Source: Microbispora amethystogenes
GTDB lineage: Bacteria > Actinomycetota > Actinomycetes > Streptosporangiales > Streptosporangiaceae
Direction of reading: 5' to 3'
Assembly (NCBI RefSeq): GCF_016863015.1
Contig: NZ_BOOB01000057.1
Span: 23,717 to 87,716, forward strand
DNA: 64,000 nucleotides
Positions 52,349 to 60,513 of this stretch are shown here, one piece after another; within the stretch, counting starts at the first letter, position 1; each line of letters opens with the position of its first letter. The position numbers and the translations under genes were made by a program. The notes below the pieces were generated by a model, which worked only from the letters and a program-made list of their open reading frames with translations, searched no databases and was not told the origin of the DNA.

Positions 52349-54397
52349 TCAGCGCCCGTTCACGCCAGGTCGTCGTGGCTTCAGGGGGGTTCTCGGCAGG
52401 AACATCCAGATACCACCCGCGTACTGGATGCCGAGGACGCGATCCTTGTCGAAGAGCCAGGGAAAGTCGGCTTGCAGTTCGGCGTAGTTGTCGTTGGTCA
52501 CGATGGTCGCGTTCTTGCGCGTAGCCAGCTCGACCACTGCACGATCTGCCTTGCCGTGCGTTCCGGCGGCCACTTGGATGAACTCGCCGTAGCTGATGCC
52601 CTGCGCGAGTGCCGGGCGTTCAGCTTCGTCGAGCTGGTGCCGTAGAGCGGGATCGACGAATACATCGACGGATGCGCCAGGGTGTTCACGCTTCAGAGCG
52701 GTTACTGCTTCGACGAGTTGCGCAAAGCTGGGCCGCTCGCCGCGGGTCAGAGGCGTGCGAAGCCAGGCGATGTTGGATCCGTCGACCACAAATCGTGGAC
52801 CCGAAGGCGTTGGTTCAGGAGCTGCTGTGTTGAGCGTGTCGCTGAACTGCGGGAGGGCCGTCGATGAGGCGCGGAGGCCGGCTCGCAGTGGTGGGGTGAG
52901 ACTGAGCTCGTGGAGCTGAACCTTGATCTCTTCTGGAGAGATGGAGCCACCGTGAGTGAACTCCTTTACCTCCTGGTCGAGGACCACCTCACCGGTGTTG
53001 GTCAGCGTGGCCTTGACCTTGAGCAGGCCTTCGTCTGTGTAGGTGTACTTGAGAAGGAACTGCCCTTCGTCGCGGGGAAGCGGTTTCGGGTATTCCAGCC
53101 GCAGCGTAGTGAGCTGGAAATTCTCCTCATCGTCGAGCGGCTTGGAGGGGTCGGCCTCCCACACCTGGATTGACAGGTGTGACCGGAAGTCATCGATCGG
53201 TGTGTAGCTCTTCTCCCGGATGATGGGGAGGGGCGAGCGTTCCGGAATGATCGCGCTGAAGATCCGCTTGTCGCTCTGCGGGTTCTTCGGATCCCTGCTG
53301 CTGGTGCCGAGGGCGTACATCGATGAGACCTTGAGCACGCCTTCGATCTCTCGGTCGAAGATTGCCGCTGCCAGGGCGGCACCGCGGGCTACCGCGGTCA
53401 TGGGTTCGCACAGCTTCGGATTCACGGTCTCGTCGTCCATCAACCGCTCGACCGCCCGTCGGACGCAGGGCATCTGGCTCGTTCCACCGATCATGAGGAT
53501 GTCGTCCACGTCGATGGGGTCGATCCCGAGGTCGTTCAGGCACATGCGGACCGGTTGGAGCGCACGCTCCACCAGATCCCCGACCACTGCTTCAAGCTCC
53601 TCTCGGGTGACCTGAATAGTCTTCGACCCGGGGATGGTGACGAAGACCGCCTCCTCTACGGAAAGCCGAATTTTGGTGCGCTCCACAGCGAGGGCGAACT
53701 CGCGCTCTCCGGCCATGTCGAGCGCTGGCGTCTTGCCGTTCTTGCGCAGGATGAGTTCCCGCAATCGCTCGTCGATCTCAATCCCACCGAGCTGGGTTAT
53801 GCCGCGGGAGGCCTTCTCATGAAAGAAACCGTCGTGATGGTCCAGAACGGTGACGTCAATAGTGCCGCCGCCCCAGTCGAACACCATGATCGTGCCGTTG
53901 TCTTGGACATGGTGCGTATAGGCCAGAGCAGCTGCGGTCGGCTCATTTAAGAGAGCCTTGACCCGGATGCCCGCGGCACGCGCCGCCGCCCTGGTGCGGT
54001 AGCGGGCACCGCCCTTCGCGTTGGCGGGCACAGTAACTACCGCACTCTCAATCTCTGTCAGCCGGCGCCGTGCTCGATCGCGCATGGCGCTGAATACCCC
54101 TGCGGCAACAGTGGTAGCGGGGAATCGGCGGGAACCCACCTGCACACCGCCCTCGCTCTTGAGCATGCGCTTACACGCCTCGATGGCGAGATCGGAGCGA
54201 AGTTTTGCCTCCCAGCCGTAGAGCAGGCCTGAGCGAAGGGTGCTCTGGCCTGCCACGGATGGGAAGAGGTTTTCGAAGGAGTCGTGGAACCAGTCGGAGT
54301 TCAGATGGTCGGCGTCCAATGCAAGAACTTCTACCTCTGAGCCGTTCCACTGAGCGACCACAGAGTTAGTCGTCCCAAAATCAATGCCAGTTCCCAC
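52349..54397 (-). CDS. Hsp70-family ATPase fused to a NYN/PIN-type nuclease domain
   Basis: 682 residues from GTG 54397, two bases after the previous stop. Residues 1-370 form an Hsp70 ATPase: GIDFGTTNSVV (4-14), IMVFDWGGGTIDVTVLD (phosphate 2) and ILMIGGTSQMPCVRRAV (adenosine motif). A short substrate-binding-like beta domain follows (about 380-510). Residues about 535-665 are a NYN domain like those at 11550 and 16744: FVVDGSNIAWL, HGKADRAVVELA and IVTNDNYAEL, then DFPWLF. An Hsp70 physically joined to a ribonuclease-like domain is an unusual design; chaperone ATPase cycling might gate RNA cleavage (inference). Neighbours supply a degenerate J-like protein and a coiled-coil protein. Confidence 0.88.
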   Translation of the reverse strand: MGTGIDFGTTNSVVAQWNGSEVEVLALDADHLNSDWFHDSFENLFPSVAGQSTLRSGLLYGWEAKLRSDLAIEACKRMLKSEGGVQVGSRRFPATTVAAGVFSAMRDRARRRLTEIESAVVTVPANAKGGARYRTRAAARAAGIRVKALLNEPTAAALAYTHHVQDNGTIMVFDWGGGTIDVTVLDHHDGFFHEKASRGITQLGGIEIDERLRELILRKNGKTPALDMAGEREFALAVERTKIRLSVEEAVFVTIPGSKTIQVTREELEAVVGDLVERALQPVRMCLNDLGIDPIDVDDILMIGGTSQMPCVRRAVERLMDDETVNPKLCEPMTAVARGAALAAAIFDREIEGVLKVSSMYALGTSSRDPKNPQSDKRIFSAIIPERSPLPIIREKSYTPIDDFRSHLSIQVWEADPSKPLDDEENFQLTTLRLEYPKPLPRDEGQFLLKYTYTDEGLLKVKATLTNTGEVVLDQEVKEFTHGGSISPEEIKVQLHELSLTPPLRAGLRASSTALPQFSDTLNTAAPEPTPSGPRFVVDGSNIAWLRTPLTRGERPSFAQLVEAVTALKREHPGASVDVFVDPALRHQLDEAERPALAQGISYGEFIQVAAGTHGKADRAVVELATRKNATIVTNDNYAELQADFPWLFDKDRVLGIQYAGGIWMFLPRTPLKPRRPGVNGR

Positions 54398-54399
54398 GC

Positions 54400-55218
54400 T
54401 TATTCCTCATTATCTGACGCATCGGCGAGGAGGTCAGAGCGTCGCACGATTCGATTGCCTTTACCGTATGATTGGCTGATAATCTTCGCTCTTCCTGGTT
54501 GGATAAGCTGATTGGAAATTTCGTCGACATAGGCAGGCTCGAGAAGTGCCAGAAAGTCGCCGTCGTGAATGTTGCCTTGTATGTCAAAGTATTCGATATT
54601 GTTTAACTCTTCGACCCGGCTGAGGCCTGCCCGAGTAAACCATTCAGAAACTCGATCACCAATCTTTTTGGCCCCCACCCCTTGTCGTTGGAGGCGGTCG
54701 ATCTCGACGAGTTGGGAAAGATGGATCTTGCGAGTTCGTAATGCGTTTAGCACTGCTTGACGGATGGCGTTTGCCAACTGTTGTGGAGTTGCTGAATCTG
54801 GATGGATTTCCTGTAGTAGCTTTTTGGCTTCTTCGCTGAAGCTGGCCAGTAGTGTAGAGGGATCGAGATGGCTGTTTGGATTTCTTTCGGGTGCGAGTTT
54901 CCCGGGATCGGGTTTAGTGCGGAATTCGGCTCTGATCTTGCTCTCGATCTCTACTCGCAGCTCTTCCTCGATCTCCTTGCGGATCTCCTCTTTCACTGTC
55001 GCCCGGACTCTGGCTGCGACGCGGGACTTGATCTCAGCTTTCGCTTTTGCGTGGATCTCGGCTCTGATGGCCTTGATTTCGGCCCGGAACTCTCGCATCA
55101 ACTCCTCGCGAATCTGCTCCTCCGTCCGGGGCTGCGTGGACGTGGATCGCGTGACGGATCCCCTTGGCTTTCCGGGCGTACTTCCATGCGGCGGGCGCTC
55201 GGGGTGTGATGCGTTCAT
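54400..55218 (-). CDS. Charged coiled-coil protein, unknown
   Basis: 272 residues. Residues 1-35 are Pro/Ser-rich; 35-100 form a strongly charged helix with repeating RAEIKAIRAEIHAKAKAEIK-type heptads, a coiled coil suited to assembly; the remaining part (about 115-272) is a small helical domain with winged-helix-like segments (QLANAIRQAVLNALRTRKIH, LQRQGVGAKKIGDRVSEW). In Hsp70 gene sets such proteins can act like nucleotide-exchange factor GrpE, which also starts with a long coiled coil; no GrpE sequence signature was found. The start overlaps the previous stop (TAATG). The second half is encoded by AT-richer DNA than neighbours. Confidence 0.75.
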   Translation of the reverse strand: MNASHPERPPHGSTPGKPRGSVTRSTSTQPRTEEQIREELMREFRAEIKAIRAEIHAKAKAEIKSRVAARVRATVKEEIRKEIEEELRVEIESKIRAEFRTKPDPGKLAPERNPNSHLDPSTLLASFSEEAKKLLQEIHPDSATPQQLANAIRQAVLNALRTRKIHLSQLVEIDRLQRQGVGAKKIGDRVSEWFTRAGLSRVEELNNIEYFDIQGNIHDGDFLALLEPAYVDEISNQLIQPGRAKIISQSYGKGNRIVRRSDLLADASDNEE

Positions 55219-56888
55219 TAGTTAGAGCCTTTCCCTGGCGTGTCGAAGTCCACCAGGAGGTCGGGAGCTGCGAGAGATTTCAAGAACTGTAGGTCTTCAA
55301 CGCCGGTTTCGGTTCGACGAGGTAGGGGCTGGAGTGGGGGGATCAGCGCCGGGGAGCGTCCCTCAGGAAATTCCAAGATGGCTGGGTCCAGCGGGAGTGC
55401 AAAGAATGGCATGCCGAACTTTTCGGCTTCAGTGAGTCTATGCCAGGCGTCGTTCAAAGCGGCGAGTTTTTCGATGTCATCCCGATGATCCGTGCTGAGA
55501 TCGCGCCAGCGCGCATTCCAATCCGGGTCCCCGTGGGGTAGGCCCAGGACGAAATATGGGTTCTCCCAGGAAGTGCGGTTGTTGACAGAGATCAGTTTGC
55601 GGTTATGGACGATATCGAGATTGTCCTCGACGGCCGGATGCAGGTGGCGAACCCGGTCGAGCAGGGTTTCGGCCTTCTCCAGATCCTCGTCCTTCCACTG
55701 GTCGGGTCGCTGGGCCAGATAGGCCAGCATGTTATTGATCTCCGCCTTGAGGTCGTCGCTGTGGACATCCGCCTTCTCCAGGCTCTCGGCCTGCCGTACG
55801 GCACGATCGATATGGCCGTCCAGAATGGACCTGTATGTTGCGCAGAACGCGCGCCAGGCGTTGAATTCGCCGTCGGTCGCGTTGATCAACCTGGACCCGC
55901 GGGACGTCTTAGCGCCACGGTTCTCATCATGCTCCTGCATCGACCTAGCCCACTGCGCGTCGAGCAGTCGCCACAGCTTCCTGTCCGAGGCGACATGCTC
56001 GGGCCATTTACCGACTGACATCCCGTCCATGACGTCGTTGATCAGTTGCCTCTGTAGAGGCGGCAGCATGGCTCGCAAGGCGAAGTGGTCGACATTCGCG
56101 CCGGCGTATAGGGCGGCCAGTATTTCCAAAAGATCGTCCCCCGTGACGGCGTCTCCGTCGAGAAAGGCGTGCCGTGCCACGTTCTCGGCCCAGCTGATGT
56201 GCTCGGCGTCGGCACGGGTGATGGACTCGGGAACAAGCCGCGCGCGGAGGTAGGCGGATTCGTACGTGTCCTTGCGGTAGGTCCAGGGCCCGTCATCCTG
56301 GCCGAGCACGCCTATGTCGACGAGATCGTCCACGATGGGCAACGGGAGCTTGGGGATGAGCGGAATGACCTCTTCTGGGCTTATCCGGGCAGGATGGCCG
56401 AGGACGGCGAGGTAGAGGCGCCAGTAGATGTCGCCGTCCAGAGATGCGGAACCGAGCGGGCGCACCGTGCCGAACTGCGGTCGGGGTGCCGCCAGAAGCG
56501 CCACTCGTCGGATACCCCGTTCGCTCATCCACGGAATGCCGGCTTCAAGCAGTCTTCGAAGGTGCGTGATGAGCTGGATCGGGTCGAGATCGGTGAGAGC
56601 CGCCTTCAACGCCGAAGGCAGCGTCGCGTCAGGGATCTCCTCCACGGAACGGCTGATGACGTCGTGGTAGGCGCGCCTCGCCTCGGGGCTGTCCTGCAGA
56701 AGCCATGTTAGAGACTGCCGGATGGCGATGACTGTGTCCTTCGCCTGGATGCCAAGGCGGGCCCACCCTTCCATCACCGGATCGGTGGTGCCCATTCCTG
56801 ACCTCGCTGCTCGTTTTCGAGCACGGCGCTCAAGCTCGGCTGCGATCAGCTCTGCTTGCGACGGTGTGTCGAGCAACGGATGCCTCAT
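55218..56888 (-). CDS. Degenerate J-domain-like protein, unknown
   Basis: 556 residues. The N-terminal 350 residues are helical, without a recognised family. At about 455-510 the segment NPYFVLGLPHGDPDWNARWR, then DIEKLAALNDAWHRLT, resembles a DnaJ J domain in spacing (YxxLGLP...L..AY..L), but the HPD tripeptide that activates Hsp70 ATPase is missing. Because the Hsp70 fusion is encoded two genes on, a J-like partner is plausible, with altered or lost ATPase stimulation. The stop overlaps the coiled-coil gene (TAATG), so expression is coupled. J-domain likeness is moderate and needs structural comparison. Confidence 0.7.
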   Translation of the reverse strand: MRHPLLDTPSQAELIAAELERRARKRAARSGMGTTDPVMEGWARLGIQAKDTVIAIRQSLTWLLQDSPEARRAYHDVISRSVEEIPDATLPSALKAALTDLDPIQLITHLRRLLEAGIPWMSERGIRRVALLAAPRPQFGTVRPLGSASLDGDIYWRLYLAVLGHPARISPEEVIPLIPKLPLPIVDDLVDIGVLGQDDGPWTYRKDTYESAYLRARLVPESITRADAEHISWAENVARHAFLDGDAVTGDDLLEILAALYAGANVDHFALRAMLPPLQRQLINDVMDGMSVGKWPEHVASDRKLWRLLDAQWARSMQEHDENRGAKTSRGSRLINATDGEFNAWRAFCATYRSILDGHIDRAVRQAESLEKADVHSDDLKAEINNMLAYLAQRPDQWKDEDLEKAETLLDRVRHLHPAVEDNLDIVHNRKLISVNNRTSWENPYFVLGLPHGDPDWNARWRDLSTDHRDDIEKLAALNDAWHRLTEAEKFGMPFFALPLDPAILEFPEGRSPALIPPLQPLPRRTETGVEDLQFLKSLAAPDLLVDFDTPGKGSN

Positions 56889-56963
56889 ATTGGTTCGATC
56901 GGTGCTGGTGGTGCATATGACTAAGAATGCTAACCAGGCGTATGTAGTTAGCAGAACAGAGGT

Positions 56964-59900
56964 CTACTCGCCAGCTTCGATGCCCCGTCCGGCCACGAGA
57001 AGTTCTGCGCGTACTAGATCAATAGTGGTCAGATCGGGGGAGATCTTCGCTAGTGCCCGCCAGAGTGGTCGGAATTGCTTCTCGAGGCGCTGACAGCCGC
57101 CATGACCTCGGGCGGCGATCCGCGCGACGAGGGCAAGAGCTATGGATACCGCAGGCAGGGCCAGCCACCCGTCACGACGCTGAGGGTGGCAGCGGGCCTC
57201 GATGTACCGCTCCAGCCCTTGGTACTTGGTGAGCTTGATGTTCACGGCGTCACGAAGCGCGCGGCCGGCTCCATTGCTCACGTCGCGGGCGTCGTAGCTG
57301 GTGCGCTTGTCGAATAACCGGCGTGCGGCGGCTACGCGGGTGTCCTCGTCGAGGAGAGCGGAAGGCACGACACGGGCGGCGCTCCACATGGCCTCAAGTT
57401 GCTCAGGACTCTGCTGTGCCATCCATTCGGCGTCAGGGCCGAAGGTGCCGACTTCGGCGTGAGGGTCCACCTCGCCGCGTAGCAGTCGAACGGCAGTCCC
57501 CCCGCACTGGGCCTCGATGCCCGCGAGGAGGTCGGCGTCCTCCTTCGCCTGTTCTGGCAGCGCCGAGCTGGTGAGCAGGGCAGCGATGGCTGGAGACTTC
57601 CGCCACAGGTGACCGTCGGACTCGCGATACCCGTGGACGGGCGTGGAGGCAAGGCCGGTGGTGATTAGGGCCACGACGACTCGGTCCGGAGGCAAGGCCG
57701 TGTCGGCGAGGGCGCGGACCGCGTGGGTGTGATGCCGCAGGACGGCTGCTACCTCCTCGATCCGCAGCTTCGCGGCTGGGTAGTCGATGCGGTTGGCCAG
57801 ATCGATGATCGTCCAGAGGCGGTTCAGCTTGGACACTTCGAGTGGGAGGTCGTTCATCCCGGCCAGGTAGCCAGAGATGGCGACTTCCTCCTCATCGACC
57901 CCGAGGTACCTGCCGGGGACTTCGCAGATGAAGTTTTCCCGGGGGTGTGGCCAGCGGGGCCATTCCTCGCAGAGCCACGGGTCCTCGATCGTCAGCCGTA
58001 CGTGCATTCTTCCGGCGCCGACGAGGCGGGGTGGGAGCGGAATTGTGCAGTCCTTCTCCACCGGGATGATCTCTGGTTCCCGCCAGGGCGCGGTCGTCAA
58101 ATAGATCCCGGCTGTCAGGCCTTCGACCCAGACGCCGTCCTCCAACACGAGGTGATCTTCGTGGTAGGTGATCTCGGATGCAAGTTTGGCGGGTCGTACG
58201 CTGGCCACGGGCACCGCTCGGCCGAGCAACGGCAGGATAAGGTCGGCACTGTGGTGCACTTTCAGTGTGGTGGCGGCTCGCTTGAGGTTGTAGTGACCTC
58301 GCCCTGACGAGGCCACTTCCTGCACTGACTTGCCGCCGATCAGGATCTCGACGGGCGGGAGCTTGCCGACGCCGGGAACCTCGATACGCATGGACTCGAC
58401 GTTCTCCACGTCCTCGGTCACCAGGCGAAGCGGGCCAGCGTGCCAGCGTGGGCTCTGCCCAGTCTCGTCCATCAGCACCCGCATGTGCGGCGGCGCGACG
58501 ATGAACGGTTCGGTCTCATGGTCGGTGCTGCAGGTGACGACGTGCTCTCGCTGGCGAGAGGTGAAGGCGAGCTTACTCGGCTCCACTTGCATGCCGGGAC
58601 ATGCCGACAGCGAGGTCTGCGCCGGGGTCAGCCCCTCCTGGTTGAACAGGCGGATCTGGGGAGTGGATTGGGAGCTGAGGCCCTCAGCGATGACGACCGA
58701 GTGGCGTGTGTTGCGCCCGATAGGGCCTCGGATCGTGATGTCGAAGGCGCCGAGGACCGGCCGGGGGAGCGATGCCCACAACTCCTGCGAAATCTCGGTG
58801 GGTTCGCTGACGGTGAAGGAGTCGGTGAAGACGCTCGGCCCGCCGTCCGCGGGACGGACGTCGACCAGCCAGGTGGTCTTCATCTCAGCGGGCAGCCAGA
58901 CCGACGGGACCTTGGCGAACACGGCGGAGCCGTACGGGGTGGTGACGCCGGTCAGGGGATCGCCGGTGATGATTCGCGGTTTGCTGTGCCCGCGGATCGG
59001 GCGGCGATGGGCGTCTTCACCGGCCAGAGCAAACCACGCTGCACCCTCCAGCGAGATCTGCACCAGCCGCCACCCATCCCAGCCGATGGGCAGCGGGCTT
59101 TCGGCGATGACGTGAGGTGCCACGTCGCAGGCCAAGTCACGGTCGGCTGGGTGGAGCACCCACACGATGTCCGGCGGAAGGGCCAGGCGATCGGGCAAAT
59201 GCCTGCCGGTGTCAGTGAAGATCAGGAGGGGGTCCCGTGGGTCAACGATCTCCAGCTCCACTTCGTGGGCGGAGCCGTACAGGGAAACCTGAGCCCTGCG
59301 GGCGGGCTGCGCCACCGCGAAGGAGGTGCTGGGGGCGCCCTCGGCCGCGCCCACCCAGAGCGACTGGCTTCGGACCATGGTCTGCAGCCCGTCAACTGTG
59401 ACGCTCCAGCGCGCCGTTCCGTCCGGAGCGTCGCCGACCGGGGGAAGGATGATCTGGATCCCTTGCCCGAACGGGTCGAGGCCGAGTCGTGGACGCTCGG
59501 TACGGCTGCGCTTCGCCTCGGCAGCGCCACTCCGCTTCAGCTCGAGTTTGCCCTGGGCGGCAAGGTCCCGAGCCTCCTTAACGAACCGGGCGGGCAGCCC
59601 GAGGCTGTCCAGGTCGGGATCGGGGGAGCGCAGTCGGTCCATCAGGTCGAGGCAGCGGTCCAGGACGTCGGCGGCGTAGTCGGTGCCGTAGCGGATGAAC
59701 CGGCGAGCCGGTTCGTCCAGGCTGTTGAGCCGATGTTCCCCGCCCACCGCCCAGGTGAGGAAGGCTTCTGCGTCGAGACCGGGATCTTGTGCACGACGTT
59801 GGAGGAGCAGCCGGAAGAAATCCTCCAGGCAGAAGGTCGGGATGCCCGCATGCATCACAATCGGGCCCACGTAGCGCAAGTGCATTTCGGGGAATGCGGG

Positions 59901-60281
59901 GAGTCCGAGGTCGGCGAGCGCGCGGAGAAAAGCCTTGCCCCAGGGTGCATGGTCCTGCAACCCGAGGGGGAGTGCCGTGGCCTCCCACCAGTACGGCCAG
60001 AAGGTGCCCTGCTTGTAGTCCCTCGCTGCCACGCCCGACAGAGCGACGGCGAGACACCCGGGCCAGCGGTCGAAGAGCGCTGGGTACTTCCCCTTGGCGA
60101 TCTGCAGGTGGTAGAGCTCGCCGAATGCCTCTGCGACTTGTGTGAGCGTTTCGCTGCTCACTTCCAACTCGGTGACGAGTGAGACGCAACGAAGTTGGGT
60201 CCTCCACCCAGCCTCGAGGTGATCGAGGAGCTCGGATGACCGCGCTGCTGTGGGTGCACCGAGGTTGTCGGTCTGTGACAT
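56964..60281 (-). CDS. 1105-aa protein of unknown function, first gene of the Hsp70 module
   Basis: No known family recognised. Residues 1-270 are helical (SSELLDHLEAGWRTQLRCVS, CLAVALSGVAARDYKQGTFWPYWWE). About 275-800 is beta-rich and may consist of several Ig-like or jelly-roll units (WSVTVDGLQTMV, VELEIVDPRDPLLIF, GAFDITIRGPIGR). The last 300 residues are helical (LEVSKLNRLWTIIDLANRI, ...LALVARIAARGHGGCQRLEK). No transmembrane span, signal peptide or Walker motif. Gap of 75 bases to the J-like gene. By position it may be a sensor or substrate-binding scaffold (inference). The gene is complete and codon use is typical. Confidence 0.75.
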   Translation of the reverse strand: MSQTDNLGAPTAARSSELLDHLEAGWRTQLRCVSLVTELEVSSETLTQVAEAFGELYHLQIAKGKYPALFDRWPGCLAVALSGVAARDYKQGTFWPYWWEATALPLGLQDHAPWGKAFLRALADLGLPAFPEMHLRYVGPIVMHAGIPTFCLEDFFRLLLQRRAQDPGLDAEAFLTWAVGGEHRLNSLDEPARRFIRYGTDYAADVLDRCLDLMDRLRSPDPDLDSLGLPARFVKEARDLAAQGKLELKRSGAAEAKRSRTERPRLGLDPFGQGIQIILPPVGDAPDGTARWSVTVDGLQTMVRSQSLWVGAAEGAPSTSFAVAQPARRAQVSLYGSAHEVELEIVDPRDPLLIFTDTGRHLPDRLALPPDIVWVLHPADRDLACDVAPHVIAESPLPIGWDGWRLVQISLEGAAWFALAGEDAHRRPIRGHSKPRIITGDPLTGVTTPYGSAVFAKVPSVWLPAEMKTTWLVDVRPADGGPSVFTDSFTVSEPTEISQELWASLPRPVLGAFDITIRGPIGRNTRHSVVIAEGLSSQSTPQIRLFNQEGLTPAQTSLSACPGMQVEPSKLAFTSRQREHVVTCSTDHETEPFIVAPPHMRVLMDETGQSPRWHAGPLRLVTEDVENVESMRIEVPGVGKLPPVEILIGGKSVQEVASSGRGHYNLKRAATTLKVHHSADLILPLLGRAVPVASVRPAKLASEITYHEDHLVLEDGVWVEGLTAGIYLTTAPWREPEIIPVEKDCTIPLPPRLVGAGRMHVRLTIEDPWLCEEWPRWPHPRENFICEVPGRYLGVDEEEVAISGYLAGMNDLPLEVSKLNRLWTIIDLANRIDYPAAKLRIEEVAAVLRHHTHAVRALADTALPPDRVVVALITTGLASTPVHGYRESDGHLWRKSPAIAALLTSSALPEQAKEDADLLAGIEAQCGGTAVRLLRGEVDPHAEVGTFGPDAEWMAQQSPEQLEAMWSAARVVPSALLDEDTRVAAARRLFDKRTSYDARDVSNGAGRALRDAVNIKLTKYQGLERYIEARCHPQRRDGWLALPAVSIALALVARIAARGHGGCQRLEKQFRPLWRALAKISPDLTTIDLVRAELLVAGRGIEAGE

Positions 60282-60513
60282 GTCGTGACCACCATGTCCG
60301 TCAAAGGATCGTCAGGGGCTTCGGCCCGCAGTGCCGGGGGGCAAGGGCTTAATCCGGCAGAGTGCATCAATCGTTACGAGTGTGGATCTTGCAGTTCGAA
60401 AGAGGTCTAGCACAAGTAAAGCAGTGGTTGATGCTATTCACAAGCAATATCTGTCAACTGGCTGGCTGGTGGGGTAGCGTAGCCCTGGGTGATCGCATAG
60501 GTGAGGTACGGAG
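60282..60513. promoter_or_regulatory. Divergent promoter region, Hsp70 module / N6 methylase
   Basis: 232 bases between starts in opposite directions, locally AT-rich around 60,360-60,460. It must supply the promoter for the long minus-strand operon and that of the methylase. GAGG precedes the methylase ATG. No clear boxes were identified. Confidence 0.45.

Noticed and set aside
54381..54587. Short minus-strand frame across the coiled-coil/Hsp70 junction
   Set aside because: It lies in another frame within two well-supported genes and has no motif.
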